From Coprococcus phoceensis (GTDB lineage: Bacteria > Bacillota > Clostridia > Lachnospirales > Lachnospiraceae), in assembly GCF_900104635.1 (NCBI RefSeq), contig NZ_FNWC01000007.1, positions 2,083,421 to 2,147,420 of the forward strand: DNA of 64,000 nt, read 5' to 3'. The notes under the pieces are model-generated. The model saw only the letters and a list, made by a program, of their open reading frames with translations, had not been told where the DNA came from and did no database searches. Shown here in pieces: positions 44,725 to 53,722 of the stretch. The position numbers and the translations under genes are program-made. Every line of letters starts with the position of its first letter. Within the stretch, counting starts at the first letter, position 1.

Positions 44725-45308
44725 CGTTCTACCTCCTCTTTGAGCACTTCATAAATATAAGAAATCGGCAATCCGACAACGTTATAATAGTCTCCTTCTA
44801 TCTTATCTATATGGATTGCAAACCTCCCTTGGATTCCATACGCCCCCGCTTTGTCCATGACATTTTCATGTTCGATATAGTCTGTGATTTCTTCTTCACT
44901 CATCGGATTTACAAATACTTCCGTGCACACTGCATGATTGACTGTCCGGCAGTTTCCGAACTCATCAAAAATCAAAATCGCAGTCCCGGTATAAACCTGA
45001 TGTGCTCTTCCTTGCAGACTCTGAATCATCGCAAATGCATCTTCTTTTGACTTTGGTTTGCCCAAAATCTTTCCATCCAAAGCTACAACCGTATCGGCTC
45101 CGATCACGATCACATTTTCTTGTTCCAAACTTTGCGCGACATCCTCAGCCTTCAAAAGAGACAGTTCTTCTACAATCTCATCCGGTCGCTCACTTTGATA
45201 AACCTCTTCCTTTTTGCTCACCTGAATTTCAAATGTAAATCCAGCCTGTTTCATCAACTCACTTCTTCTTGGTGATGCTGAAGCAAGCACAATTCTTTTT
45301 TTTCTCAT
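44721..45308 (-). CDS. maf: Maf family nucleotide pyrophosphatase
   Basis: A 195-residue Maf-like house-cleaning enzyme that hydrolyses dTTP/UTP or modified nucleotides. It has the start LASASPRRSELMKQAGF, KAEDVA, the catalytic IGADTVVALDGKILGKP and DKAGAYGIQGRFA. The start at 45308 follows GGGGGAG by 3 bases and overlaps the brnQ stop by 4; the longer frame to 45383 lies inside brnQ. Middle gene of brnQ-maf-MATE. Confidence 0.93.
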   Translation of the reverse strand: MRKKRIVLASASPRRSELMKQAGFTFEIQVSKKEEVYQSERPDEIVEELSLLKAEDVAQSLEQENVIVIGADTVVALDGKILGKPKSKEDAFAMIQSLQGRAHQVYTGTAILIFDEFGNCRTVNHAVCTEVFVNPMSEEEITDYIEHENVMDKAGAYGIQGRFAIHIDKIEGDYYNVVGLPISYIYEVLKEEVER

Positions 45309-46624
45309 TTTCTCCCCCTTTTTGGCAATAGAATCGAACTCAAAATTCCCACAGCCAAGCCGAAAATTGCAGGTATGATCCACACTAACTGTTCTTTATA
45401 TAACGGCAGACTCTTTAAAACAGTTGTAATCACGCCCATTTTTACCCCAAGCGTTCCTAATATATAGAAAACGCTTGTCAGTCCTGTCATCAGAATCGTA
45501 ACCGGATAGACAAATCTCCATTTTGCGATCCACGGATGCAAAAATGCCAATACAATCAATACGATTGCCATCGGATAAATCGTCTGCAAAATCGGAACTG
45601 ATACTTTCAAAATATTACTCAGTCCAAGATTGGATACCAGAAAACTTATTCCGGCAAAGACAGCGCTCCATACAATATACGGAACCTTTGGAATCAGTTC
45701 TTTGAAATATTCACTGCAGCAGCACAATAAACCGACACATGTATTTAGACATGCAATCAGAAAAATAACTCCGAGCAGAACAAGTCCTGCCTGTCCAAAT
45801 ATTTTCTGCACAACATATGTCAGAACCTGCGCACCATTTTCCCCGTTCTGATACGTTCCACTCACCATCGCTCCGATATAGCAAAGCGCGCTGTATATTG
45901 CAAGCAGGAGTCCACCTGCAATCAGACCTGCCTTCATCGTCTCCTTGACAACTGCCCGCTCCTCAGTCACTCCTTTGGCACGAATTCCGAGTGCGATTAC
46001 GATTCCAAAGTTCAATGCTGCAATCGTGTCCATCGTCTGATAACCTTCTAGAAATCCTTTTACAAAGCTTCCTGCCTGATATGCCTCTGTCGACGCCCCA
46101 AAGCTTCCTGATTTAAAAAACAGCGCCCGCACAAATACGATAAAAATCAACGCAAGCAGACATGGAGTTAAAAATTTTCCCAAACATTCTGTCAATTTTT
46201 CCGGTTTCAAAGCAATCAAAAATGCCACGAAAAAGAACGCCGCTGAATAGATCAGCTGTACTTTCCCTGCATCGATACCCGTCGGAATAAAAGGCAGCAC
46301 TGCCATCTCAAAAGAAGTGCTTGCCGTTCTCGGAATTGCAAGTCCCGGCCCAATCGACACATAGATTAAAAGGGTAAATATAGATGCAAAAACAGGATGA
46401 ACTCTTTTTGCCAGCACATCCAACCCTCCTGATTTTGCGACTGCTGCCACACCAAAAATCGGAAAACCTATCGCTGTAACGGCAAATCCCGCCATGGCTA
46501 TCCATACATTTACGCCTGCTTGATTTCCTAAAAACGGCGGGAAAATCAAATTTCCCGCTCCAAAAAACATGGAGAACAATGTAAGTCCCACTAATATTGT
46601 ATTCTTTTTTGTCAATTGATTCAT
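45305..46624 (-). CDS. brnQ: Branched-chain amino acid carrier (BrnQ)
   Basis: A 439-residue, 12-helix LIVCS-family symporter for Leu, Ile and Val. The N terminus shows the family pattern (GLTLFSMFFGAGNLIFPPFLGNQAG), then VHPVFASIFTLLIYVSIGPGLAIPRTASTSFEM. It is the first gene of a coupled brnQ-maf-MATE unit. Branched-chain amino acids are the usual Stickland donors, so uptake here fits the proline reductase locus metabolically, though the two are not linked by sequence. Confidence 0.95.
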   Translation of the reverse strand: MNQLTKKNTILVGLTLFSMFFGAGNLIFPPFLGNQAGVNVWIAMAGFAVTAIGFPIFGVAAVAKSGGLDVLAKRVHPVFASIFTLLIYVSIGPGLAIPRTASTSFEMAVLPFIPTGIDAGKVQLIYSAAFFFVAFLIALKPEKLTECLGKFLTPCLLALIFIVFVRALFFKSGSFGASTEAYQAGSFVKGFLEGYQTMDTIAALNFGIVIALGIRAKGVTEERAVVKETMKAGLIAGGLLLAIYSALCYIGAMVSGTYQNGENGAQVLTYVVQKIFGQAGLVLLGVIFLIACLNTCVGLLCCCSEYFKELIPKVPYIVWSAVFAGISFLVSNLGLSNILKVSVPILQTIYPMAIVLIVLAFLHPWIAKWRFVYPVTILMTGLTSVFYILGTLGVKMGVITTVLKSLPLYKEQLVWIIPAIFGLAVGILSSILLPKRGRK

Positions 46625-46727
46625 TTCTTCCCTCTTTTCTTTTTTTCACATATCCGCTATTATAACATTTTGGGACTCTATGTTCTACTGTTTTTTTATT
46701 TGAATTGTGCTTTCATTTTCTCTCTTT

Positions 46728-47762
46728 TCAACTAAGCCTTTTTATCAATTTCCGAAATCGTTCATCCCCCCGTAAAAATTCTATCTCCTCATCGTTTTCC
46801 AATGCTTTTCTCAGCATTGCTTTTACCATAGACCTGTCACTCGTCTCCGCAAATTGCATATGTCTGTACAAATCCGCTTTTTTGAAAGAATCTATCGTTT
46901 CTATGCTGGCAATCTGTTGCTCTAAAAGTATAAGACACTCCTCTTTATCCTTTCTATCCAATGCCATATTGAATCTCGGAGAAAGAATCATATAGTCGCT
47001 CATCTCTAAAATACGTGAAATTTCCTCCGCCTTTTCCATCAGTTTTTCTGCTCTTGCAACATCATTTTTCTCCATCTCCAATAAATAAAGTCCTTGAAAG
47101 CAAACATTGATTTCCGAACAGCTCTGAAAGAGAATCCGCTCCAAAAGTTCATATGCTTCCTGTCGCTTTCCGGCCTTTCTATAAAGCATTGCCTGAAGCC
47201 TATCCAAATTTATCCATTTCTTCGGTATTCTATCAAGATAACTTTGTGCCAACTCATACTGCCCAGTTCGCAAACATTCATTATACAATGCAATAATTGC
47301 TCCCTGCCTGATTTCTTCCTCCTCACTCTCCAAAGCCCTGTCATAAATAGCGAGAATCTCTTTCTTATACTGCTCTTTTCCACGCACATCCTCTATCCCG
47401 AAATAACTATCCAAAATCTGCGCCAAGACAAACGCCAACTTTCCACAGTTCGGATACTCCTGTATTTTCTGCATCGCACTTCGAAATACATCCTCGTAAG
47501 GCTCTTTCATCAGACGCTTCCCGATTTCATTTGAAATATTGGCGATCTCCTGCTTTGTCAATTCTTCGCGATACGATAACAATGTATCCGTGCTAATTCC
47601 CAAAAGTCTTGCAATTGGAGCTAAAAGCATAATATCCGGGCATGCATTTCCATTCTCCCACTTATTCACCGCAGGTGCTGTCACGCCGAGATAAGATGCC
47701 ATCTCTTCCTGTGTCATATTCTTTTCTTTTCGATACTTTCTGATTACCGTTCCAATTTGCAT
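46728..47762 (-). CDS. XRE-family regulator with TPR-like repeats
   Basis: A 344-residue protein: an N-terminal helix-turn-helix (IGTVIRKYRKEKNMTQEEMASYLGVTAPAVNKWENG, 3-38), then about 270 residues of helical repeats that resemble tetratricopeptides (ALYNECLRTGQYELAQSYLDRIP, KAGKRQEAYELLERI). This form often senses peptides or starvation signals. GGAGG lies 10 bases before the ATG. The 103-base gap to brnQ shows no clear terminator. Confidence 0.9.
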   Translation of the reverse strand: MQIGTVIRKYRKEKNMTQEEMASYLGVTAPAVNKWENGNACPDIMLLAPIARLLGISTDTLLSYREELTKQEIANISNEIGKRLMKEPYEDVFRSAMQKIQEYPNCGKLAFVLAQILDSYFGIEDVRGKEQYKKEILAIYDRALESEEEEIRQGAIIALYNECLRTGQYELAQSYLDRIPKKWINLDRLQAMLYRKAGKRQEAYELLERILFQSCSEINVCFQGLYLLEMEKNDVARAEKLMEKAEEISRILEMSDYMILSPRFNMALDRKDKEECLILLEQQIASIETIDSFKKADLYRHMQFAETSDRSMVKAMLRKALENDEEIEFLRGDERFRKLIKRLS

Positions 47763-47966
47763 AAATCCTCATCCTCCATTTTTTATTTGCAAGGGCCTTT
47801 GCTTATTTATATCATAGCAAACAGAATCGCTATGCACAATTGAAGGTCGGTTAACTTATCGGAATATTTATTAACCAGCGAGAAAGAATCCCTTAGGATT
47901 TTCTTTAGAAATTTCATAATTCTTTTCTTCTTTCGACATATTTTACTCACAAATATCCTTTATAAT

Positions 47967-48109
47967 GAACTTATCAAATCAAAGAAGACAACGGTTGTAT
48001 TTAAAACCTTATTTATGGCTGTTGGACTTCGCCTAACAATTACGTTTTAAAACGTTTACATATATTTTTCTCCTTTCTCAGGCTGGCACATTGGTGCCGG
48101 TCTTTTTTT
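47967..48109 (+). ncRNA. Candidate small RNA with strong terminator
   Basis: The 468-base gap between the XRE gene and asnB holds a TATAAT box (47961-47966, weak -35) and, 115 bases on, a perfect intrinsic terminator (48081-48102, stem around loop ATTG, then seven T). Between them are small inverted repeats (ACAAC/GTTGT near 47993, a TGTTGG/CCTAACA stem near 48018, and the palindrome ACGTTTTAAAACGT). No convincing coding frame is present apart from an 11-codon one. I recognise no RNA family. The DNA from 47763 to 47960 holds nothing else I can name. Confidence 0.35.
48081..48109 (+). terminator. Intrinsic terminator facing plus
   Basis: A 9-bp G/C-rich stem, GGCTGGCAC paired with GGTGCCGGTC, is followed by TTTTTTTA. 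There is no annotated plus-strand gene upstream, which is the main reason to suspect a small RNA. Confidence 0.8.
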
Positions 48110-48191
48110 ATGTATTCTTACACCCATTTACGGATATTTAACTTCTTCTATACAAAAATGTGTAGTACGCATTCTTAAATACACAAAAACA

Positions 48192-48213
48192 GAGAGATAA
48201 TTACTTATCTCCC
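48192..48213 (-). terminator. Terminator of asnB
   Basis: On the minus strand GGGAGATAA pairs with TTATCTCTC and is followed by TGTTTTTG, 18 bases past the asnB stop. Confidence 0.75.
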
Positions 48214-48230
48214 TGAAAATTAACGCTTTA

Positions 48231-49769
48231 TCAGCGTTTCACAAAATATTCCTCATACCATACAAGGAAGGTATAAATTGTCCACACTTTTCTCCAATTG
48301 TCAGAGTTTCCATTTACATACTCATCAAAAATTGCGTTAATCTCGTCCACATTGAAGAATTTCTCTGCCATCTCACTTTGGAACTTCGCACGCACATCTT
48401 GATTGTAACGATCATCTGCCATCCAAATTCGAATCGGCACAATAAATCCAAGTTTCTTACGGAAAGCAATCTCCTCAGGAAGAACCTTCGCGGCTGCAGT
48501 ACGAAATGCCACCTTGTTCTGTTCATCATTGACTTTATATTTAGACGGCATTCTCGATGCAATATCAAAAATTCTCCGGTCTGTCAGTGGCATACGGATC
48601 TCCAATCCCGCCGCCTCGCTCATCTTATCGACATTAAGGTAAATATCTCCTTCCAGCCAAATCTGAATATCGACATTGGACATTTTCGAAAGTGGGTCTA
48701 ACCCTTCCATCTCTTCATAAATCGGAGCCGCAACTTCAATCGGCAGCACATCTGGATCATAATGCTTCAAAATCTTTTGTTTCTCATCTTCTTTCATGAT
48801 GTTCGTGTTTCCAACATAAAAATCCTTCAGATTCTCACCGTATCGCTCTGCATTGCGATACATATTATATCCTCCAAAGAACTCATCTGCTCCTTCACCT
48901 GAGTAGCAGATCTTCGTATGCTCTGCTGTCGCTTTACATCCGATTGCAAAAACAATTGCTGACGCATCCCCAAGTGGCTGCTCCATATTGTACATGACAT
49001 AAGGTACTGTCTCAAAATACTCCTCCGGCGTGATAACGCGTCTGGAAAATGTTCGTCCAAGAAGGTTTGCTGTCTCTTCTGCCATCCTTGATTCGTCAAA
49101 TCTCTCTTCCTCATATCCACAGCAATCTGCTACTTTCGCCTCAGACATTGCAAGCACATAGGAAGAATCCACGCCGCCGGATAAGAACGATTCTACTGTC
49201 TCATCCTTTGCCTTCACTTCCGGCATGATTTCCTGAAGTGTCGTATGGATCTCATCTGCCCAGTCTTCCAATGATTTACTTTCATCTGGATGAAACTGCG
49301 GACTCCAGTAGCGCTCAATCTTCAATACTCCATCTTTCCAGATCAAGTACCGTCCCGGCATCAATTTTTTTAATCCGCGGAAAAACGTATTCTCACCCGC
49401 AACATATGTCAGGCTCAAATACAGCTGAAGCATCTCCTCATTCAATTCTTTTTTGAATCCCGGCTGCTCCATGATCTTTCGGATTGTTGTGCCATAAAGA
49501 AGTGTCCCATCTTCTGTCTCATAATAGTAAAACGGTTTTGTTCCAAACGGGTCTCTCAGACAGAACAACTGATTGTTCTCCTCATCCCACAAGGCAAATG
49601 CAAACATGCCGTGCATGTGATCTGCCATCTCATATCCCCATGTCTCATATGCTTTCACCAAAATCTCTTCTTCCCGTTCTTTGCGCGGCAGCAAAAGAGA
49701 AATCCCAAGCCGCTCACAGAGTTCTTCCCAATTGCGGATATGTCCTCTGTATTCCTGTACTTTTATCAT
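48231..49769 (-). CDS. asnB: Asparagine synthase lacking the glutaminase nucleophile
   Basis: A 512-residue asparagine synthase-like protein. The synthetase domain is intact: PPi loop SFLSGGVDSSYVLA, YSGEGADEFFGGYNMY, and RMPLTDRRI. The N-terminal Ntn glutaminase domain is cut short: the protein begins MIKVQEYRGHIRNW, matching about residue 70 onwards of ordinary AsnB, so the N-terminal Cys2 nucleophile and its oxyanion partner loop are absent. The frame is not simply interrupted: a consensus promoter and an AGGAG site directly precede the ATG. It may use free ammonia or a partner glutaminase. The stretch DHMHGMFAFALWD onwards matches the rest of the glutaminase domain. Confidence 0.88.
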   Translation of the reverse strand: MIKVQEYRGHIRNWEELCERLGISLLLPRKEREEEILVKAYETWGYEMADHMHGMFAFALWDEENNQLFCLRDPFGTKPFYYYETEDGTLLYGTTIRKIMEQPGFKKELNEEMLQLYLSLTYVAGENTFFRGLKKLMPGRYLIWKDGVLKIERYWSPQFHPDESKSLEDWADEIHTTLQEIMPEVKAKDETVESFLSGGVDSSYVLAMSEAKVADCCGYEEERFDESRMAEETANLLGRTFSRRVITPEEYFETVPYVMYNMEQPLGDASAIVFAIGCKATAEHTKICYSGEGADEFFGGYNMYRNAERYGENLKDFYVGNTNIMKEDEKQKILKHYDPDVLPIEVAAPIYEEMEGLDPLSKMSNVDIQIWLEGDIYLNVDKMSEAAGLEIRMPLTDRRIFDIASRMPSKYKVNDEQNKVAFRTAAAKVLPEEIAFRKKLGFIVPIRIWMADDRYNQDVRAKFQSEMAEKFFNVDEINAIFDEYVNGNSDNWRKVWTIYTFLVWYEEYFVKR

Positions 49770-49816
49770 CTGTATCATCTCCTGTAAATGTGATTTCATC
49801 CTACTTTGATAGTACG

Positions 49817-49845
49817 ATTATAACGCAAATCAAAAAAACCGCCAA
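49817..49845 (-). promoter_or_regulatory. Promoter of asnB
   Basis: On the minus strand TTGGCG (49845-49840) and TATAAT (49822-49817) are 17 bases apart. They lie in the 115-base gap after the ECF S-component gene, for which I see no terminator. Confidence 0.75.
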
Positions 49846-49884
49846 GTGTTTGTTTCTCAAAACGGAAGGTTCTGAACTATTTCC

Positions 49885-51204
49885 TTATAAAATTCCATAT
49901 TTTTTCTTGATGCGCTCTAATTTTCGATCCATCGGTCCCGCCAGAAAGAACAGGAACACCATTGTGGAAATCCCATGCACGATATTAAACGGCAGACCAC
50001 TTGCATACATTGCCGCAAGCGCCTTCCACGAAAATCCGGTGCCAAACATAGTAATGGAAGACGTATCCATCAAAAAGCCATAGATTACAAGTGTTGCAAT
50101 TCCCCCATACAGGCATAAAATCAACTTGCTTTTCTTATATTTTTCCCGTTTTCCACGGAACAATAAGCCTGCAAGAAACCCAATAATGCCAAACGCAAAC
50201 ATTTGCCAAGGTGTCCACGGTCCCTGACCGAAAAAGAAATTAGAGACAAATCCCGCAACCGCACCTGTCAAAAAACCTGCTTCTGCGCCGAGACTGATTC
50301 CGGTTATGATCACTATGGCTGTCACCGGCTTAAACTGTGGCAGCATAAAAAATGCCATACGCCCAACAACTGCAATCGCAGCCATAACCGCAATCAAAAG
50401 CACTTCCCTTGCCTGTGGTTTCCGATCTTCAAAAATCATGCAAAACGGTATCATTGCAAGCCCAATAATACACAAAGCAATGAAAGATGCGCTTCTGTCA
50501 TTCAGGAAAAAGATTCCGAAAAAAATCAAACACGGAATCGCAAACAAAATCAAAAAAATGGAGACTTTGGTTCGCTTTCCGATTTTTTTATCCTCACGCA
50601 CACTTCTCTGTATATACATGATCGCCTCATACTCAAACTGCGTATCCAAAAGCTTTCCGACCGCTGCAATCATCACTAAAGCAAGAATCAACTGTGCATA
50701 TGGAAATGCTGTCAGCTGAAGATAGCTGTGTATCGTCAAATTGATAAAATGACTCTCTCGTCCAATCTTTTCATTTAGAAACAGGTTTCCCTGCATGTTT
50801 GCCGCAAATGCCAGTGCCGGCAAAATTGCCGCTACCAAAAAGGTGAGACGAATATATACTACACTTTTTTTCTTCCACCTATATGCTGCAATCGCAGCAC
50901 CAATCAGGAGAACTGTCAAAATAATTGCAAAGACCTGCAAGGCAATACTCCACTGCCCAATCGTTTTTATTTCCTCCGCCGTCAACAGTTCCATGGAAAG
51001 TTTTCCTCCTCCACGGATACTTTTCTGTATATTATCCACACATTCTGACACATTCCACAACGTATATGAAGTCTGAAGTTTTGAGTATTTCAAGACCGGC
51101 ATGGAAAACCACGGCAGAAACAGTTCAGCAACAACCATAAATCCACAAGAAAAAATCGGCAGCATCGCCTTTGTATCTACTCCTGTCGCCTGTTTTTGCT
51201 GCAT
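49885..51204 (-). CDS. ECF transporter S component with a large N-terminal membrane extension
   Basis: A 439-residue membrane protein. The last ~185 residues are a typical ECF substrate-specificity unit (EVLLIAVMAAIAVVGRMAFFMLPQFKPVTA, SLGAEAGFLTGAVAGFVSNFFFGQGPWTPWQMFAFG), of a type linked to cobalamin/corrinoid uptake. The first ~250 residues add several membrane segments and an extracytoplasmic loop (SECVDNIQKSIRGGGKLSMELLTAEEIKT). Ordinary S components are about 180-220 residues. The ATG overlaps the end of the ATPase gene by 28 bases. Substrate is inferred from the riboswitch upstream of the operon. Confidence 0.85.
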   Translation of the reverse strand: MQQKQATGVDTKAMLPIFSCGFMVVAELFLPWFSMPVLKYSKLQTSYTLWNVSECVDNIQKSIRGGGKLSMELLTAEEIKTIGQWSIALQVFAIILTVLLIGAAIAAYRWKKKSVVYIRLTFLVAAILPALAFAANMQGNLFLNEKIGRESHFINLTIHSYLQLTAFPYAQLILALVMIAAVGKLLDTQFEYEAIMYIQRSVREDKKIGKRTKVSIFLILFAIPCLIFFGIFFLNDRSASFIALCIIGLAMIPFCMIFEDRKPQAREVLLIAVMAAIAVVGRMAFFMLPQFKPVTAIVIITGISLGAEAGFLTGAVAGFVSNFFFGQGPWTPWQMFAFGIIGFLAGLLFRGKREKYKKSKLILCLYGGIATLVIYGFLMDTSSITMFGTGFSWKALAAMYASGLPFNIVHGISTMVFLFFLAGPMDRKLERIKKKYGIL

Positions 51205-52856
51205 GCTTCTATCACTTCCTTTACTGTTACTGCATCCGGATATAACTGTCTCGCCATCCGGTTTGCCGCTGTTGTATAAAAACTATTTCCGACAAAAAAT
51301 GCTTTTGCACTTTGCGAAGTTATAACACTTCCATCAAAAAACATTGCACACGTATCTCCATAAGAAGCACAAAATTCAATGTCATGCGACACCATCAGAA
51401 TTGTGACACCTCTCTTTTTCAGACGCTCAAAAATATCCGCAAGTTTTTGTTTGTAAAAACCATCAAGACCTTTTGTCGGCTCATCCAAAAGCAAAATCTC
51501 AGGTTCCAGGAGAAGCACCTTTGCCAGAGCCGCCCTTTGCTGCTCGCCGCCGCTTAGGTCGTACGGATGCATATCAAGCAGATGACCGATTTGTGTATCT
51601 TCAATCACACGCTCCATTTGCTTTTCATATTCCTTTTTTCGCTGGATATGAAATCCAGAAAACATTTCCCACAAGTCCTCACGGACTGTGTTTCCCACAA
51701 AAAGACTTTGCGGGTTCTGCGGAAGCACCCCTATCAAACCATGAAACAATTCTTTTTCCTTTCGCTTGCGAATATCCTTTCCTTTCAGCAGGATTTTCCC
51801 TCGATAAGGTCTTCGAATTCCGGATAAAAGTGATAATGTCGTACTTTTCCCAGTTCCATTTCCGCCTAACATGCAGAAAAGTTCGCCCTTTTTTACCTGC
51901 AGGGACAGATCTTTCACGACATCCGGCATCTCTTTTTCGTATCGGAACCACACTTCCTTTGCCTCGATGACAACCTCATCTTTTCCTTTTGTACTCTTTT
52001 CGTTCTCTGTCTCACAGAATCCAGATTGCTCTTTTTCAAAATGTGCCTTCAGCCAGTTTCTCCCCTCGCAGACCGTCAAAGGGCATGTTCCGACCTGTCC
52101 CGTTCCATCATAAATCTGTACCGGACTTGGCATTGCAAGAAACAGATCATTTCCGGCAAGCGCCTTTCCTACCTGCCTTGGCTCATCATACAAGATTTGT
52201 CGTCCCTCCTCCAGAACAAGCACTTTATCTGCCATCGGAAACACTTCTTCCAAACGGTGCTCGATGATGATCACCGTCGTCCCAAGTTCCAGATTAATTT
52301 TCCGTATCGTTGCAAGGAATTCACTCGCCGCAATCGGGTCAAGCTGTGAAGTCGGCTCATCAAGCACAAGCACCTTCGGCTGCATTGCCATCACAGAAGC
52401 CAGATTTAAAAGTTGTTTCTGTCCTCCCGACAGTTCCTCCACATTTTTCGCAAACCAGTTCTGAATGCCAAAAAAGCTCGCCATCTCAGCTACTCGAAGC
52501 CGAATCGTCTGTTGATCATATCCGAGATTCTCAAGTCCAAATGCCATTTCATGCCACACTTTATCTGTCACAATCTGATTGTCCGGACTCTGAAGAACAT
52601 ATCCGATCTCACTTGCCTGTGTTCTGACAGATACCTGCTCCAAAGCGTCCCCCAAAAATCGAATTTCTCCACTTCTTGTCCCATATGGTGTCAGTGCAGT
52701 TTTAAAATGCCGAAGCAATGTCGTCTTTCCGCAGCCAGATTTTCCACAGATGACAATAAATTCTCCCTGTTCAATTGCAACATTCACCTCCTGCAAAGCC
52801 GGTGTCTTTGCCTCTGGGTAAGTAAATGTCAGATTTCTGATTTCAAATAGTGCCAT
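51177..52856 (-). CDS. ECF transporter ATPase, fused A and A' domains
   Basis: A 559-residue protein with two ABC ATPase domains that power an ECF importer. First domain: Walker A GKSGCGKTT (about 38-46), signature ELSGGQKQLLNLA, Walker B VLVLDEPTSQLDP. Second domain: GGNGTGKSTTLS (about 326-337), signature DLSGGEQQRAALAK, LLLDEPTKGLD. ECF importers usually have separate A and A' subunits; here they are one chain. It overlaps the T gene and the S gene by 28 bases each. Confidence 0.93.
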   Translation of the reverse strand: MALFEIRNLTFTYPEAKTPALQEVNVAIEQGEFIVICGKSGCGKTTLLRHFKTALTPYGTRSGEIRFLGDALEQVSVRTQASEIGYVLQSPDNQIVTDKVWHEMAFGLENLGYDQQTIRLRVAEMASFFGIQNWFAKNVEELSGGQKQLLNLASVMAMQPKVLVLDEPTSQLDPIAASEFLATIRKINLELGTTVIIIEHRLEEVFPMADKVLVLEEGRQILYDEPRQVGKALAGNDLFLAMPSPVQIYDGTGQVGTCPLTVCEGRNWLKAHFEKEQSGFCETENEKSTKGKDEVVIEAKEVWFRYEKEMPDVVKDLSLQVKKGELFCMLGGNGTGKSTTLSLLSGIRRPYRGKILLKGKDIRKRKEKELFHGLIGVLPQNPQSLFVGNTVREDLWEMFSGFHIQRKKEYEKQMERVIEDTQIGHLLDMHPYDLSGGEQQRAALAKVLLLEPEILLLDEPTKGLDGFYKQKLADIFERLKKRGVTILMVSHDIEFCASYGDTCAMFFDGSVITSQSAKAFFVGNSFYTTAANRMARQLYPDAVTVKEVIEACSKNRRQE

Positions 52857-53722
52857 TTTATATCCTCCACAATATTAATCACCATAGGAAGCATACACAT
52901 TCCCCCATAAATGACATAGATCAAAAGTGTTTCCCAGTTTAACGGATTTCCCTCCATCATCGGGAAATATAAAAAATATACTTTTTTTGTTACAATTCCG
53001 CCAAGCACAATCAGGCCTGCTACAGCCATCACCGAAAATATCCTTTTGTCTCTCGTATCAAAACGATAGATGGAAAAAATAGTTCTGCCACGCAGTCCAT
53101 ATCCTCTCGACTTCATGGAATCTGCTGTCTCCACTGAATTTTCCAATGCCCACGTCGTCATGATTGAAAGAATTTTCATGCCGTGTTTTGCCTTTGCAAG
53201 TGTATTTCCATTTGTCACATCTCTCCCAATACACTTCTGCGCATCGGACACTTTTTCAATCTGATTTTTAAACTTCGGAACAAAGCGAAGCACCATAGAT
53301 AAAATCAATGACATCGCCGGAATTAGTTTCCCAAACAGATAAATGAATTTATCCGAGGTCATAATGACCTGATAGCAGGAAAACCAGTTTAATACCGACA
53401 CAAGCATCACACCGGACGCCAGTCCATATACAATGGATTCTAACGTCAGGGGATTGCCCGTTCGAAAGTAGAACAAAAGTGTCACTCCCTCATGATTAAA
53501 AAGAGGATTTACAAGTGCTGAGATCAAGAATACAGGAATCATGAGCCATAGAGCTGTTTTGAATGCTTTCTTTCCTTTAAGATAAATATAGTAAATAAAA
53601 CCACTCACACAGGAAATCCCTAGAAAAACAGGGTGCCTCAAAAACATGGAGCACCCTATCACAAATACAAAATAAACAAAATTAATTATCGGATGATACG
53701 TACCAAAGTTATCTTTCCCCAT
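52829..53722 (-). CDS. ECF transporter T component
   Basis: A 297-residue transmembrane protein of the EcfT/CbiQ family that couples the ATPase to the S unit. It has several membrane segments and the coupling motifs in the second half (KHGMKILSIMTTWALENSVETADSMKSRGYGLRGR), with the conserved S-R-G pattern. The start at 53722 (MGKDNFGTYHP) overlaps the lipoprotein gene's end by 14 bases; the frame is open further upstream but inside that gene. Confidence 0.92.
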   Translation of the reverse strand: MGKDNFGTYHPIINFVYFVFVIGCSMFLRHPVFLGISCVSGFIYYIYLKGKKAFKTALWLMIPVFLISALVNPLFNHEGVTLLFYFRTGNPLTLESIVYGLASGVMLVSVLNWFSCYQVIMTSDKFIYLFGKLIPAMSLILSMVLRFVPKFKNQIEKVSDAQKCIGRDVTNGNTLAKAKHGMKILSIMTTWALENSVETADSMKSRGYGLRGRTIFSIYRFDTRDKRIFSVMAVAGLIVLGGIVTKKVYFLYFPMMEGNPLNWETLLIYVIYGGMCMLPMVINIVEDIKWHYLKSEI

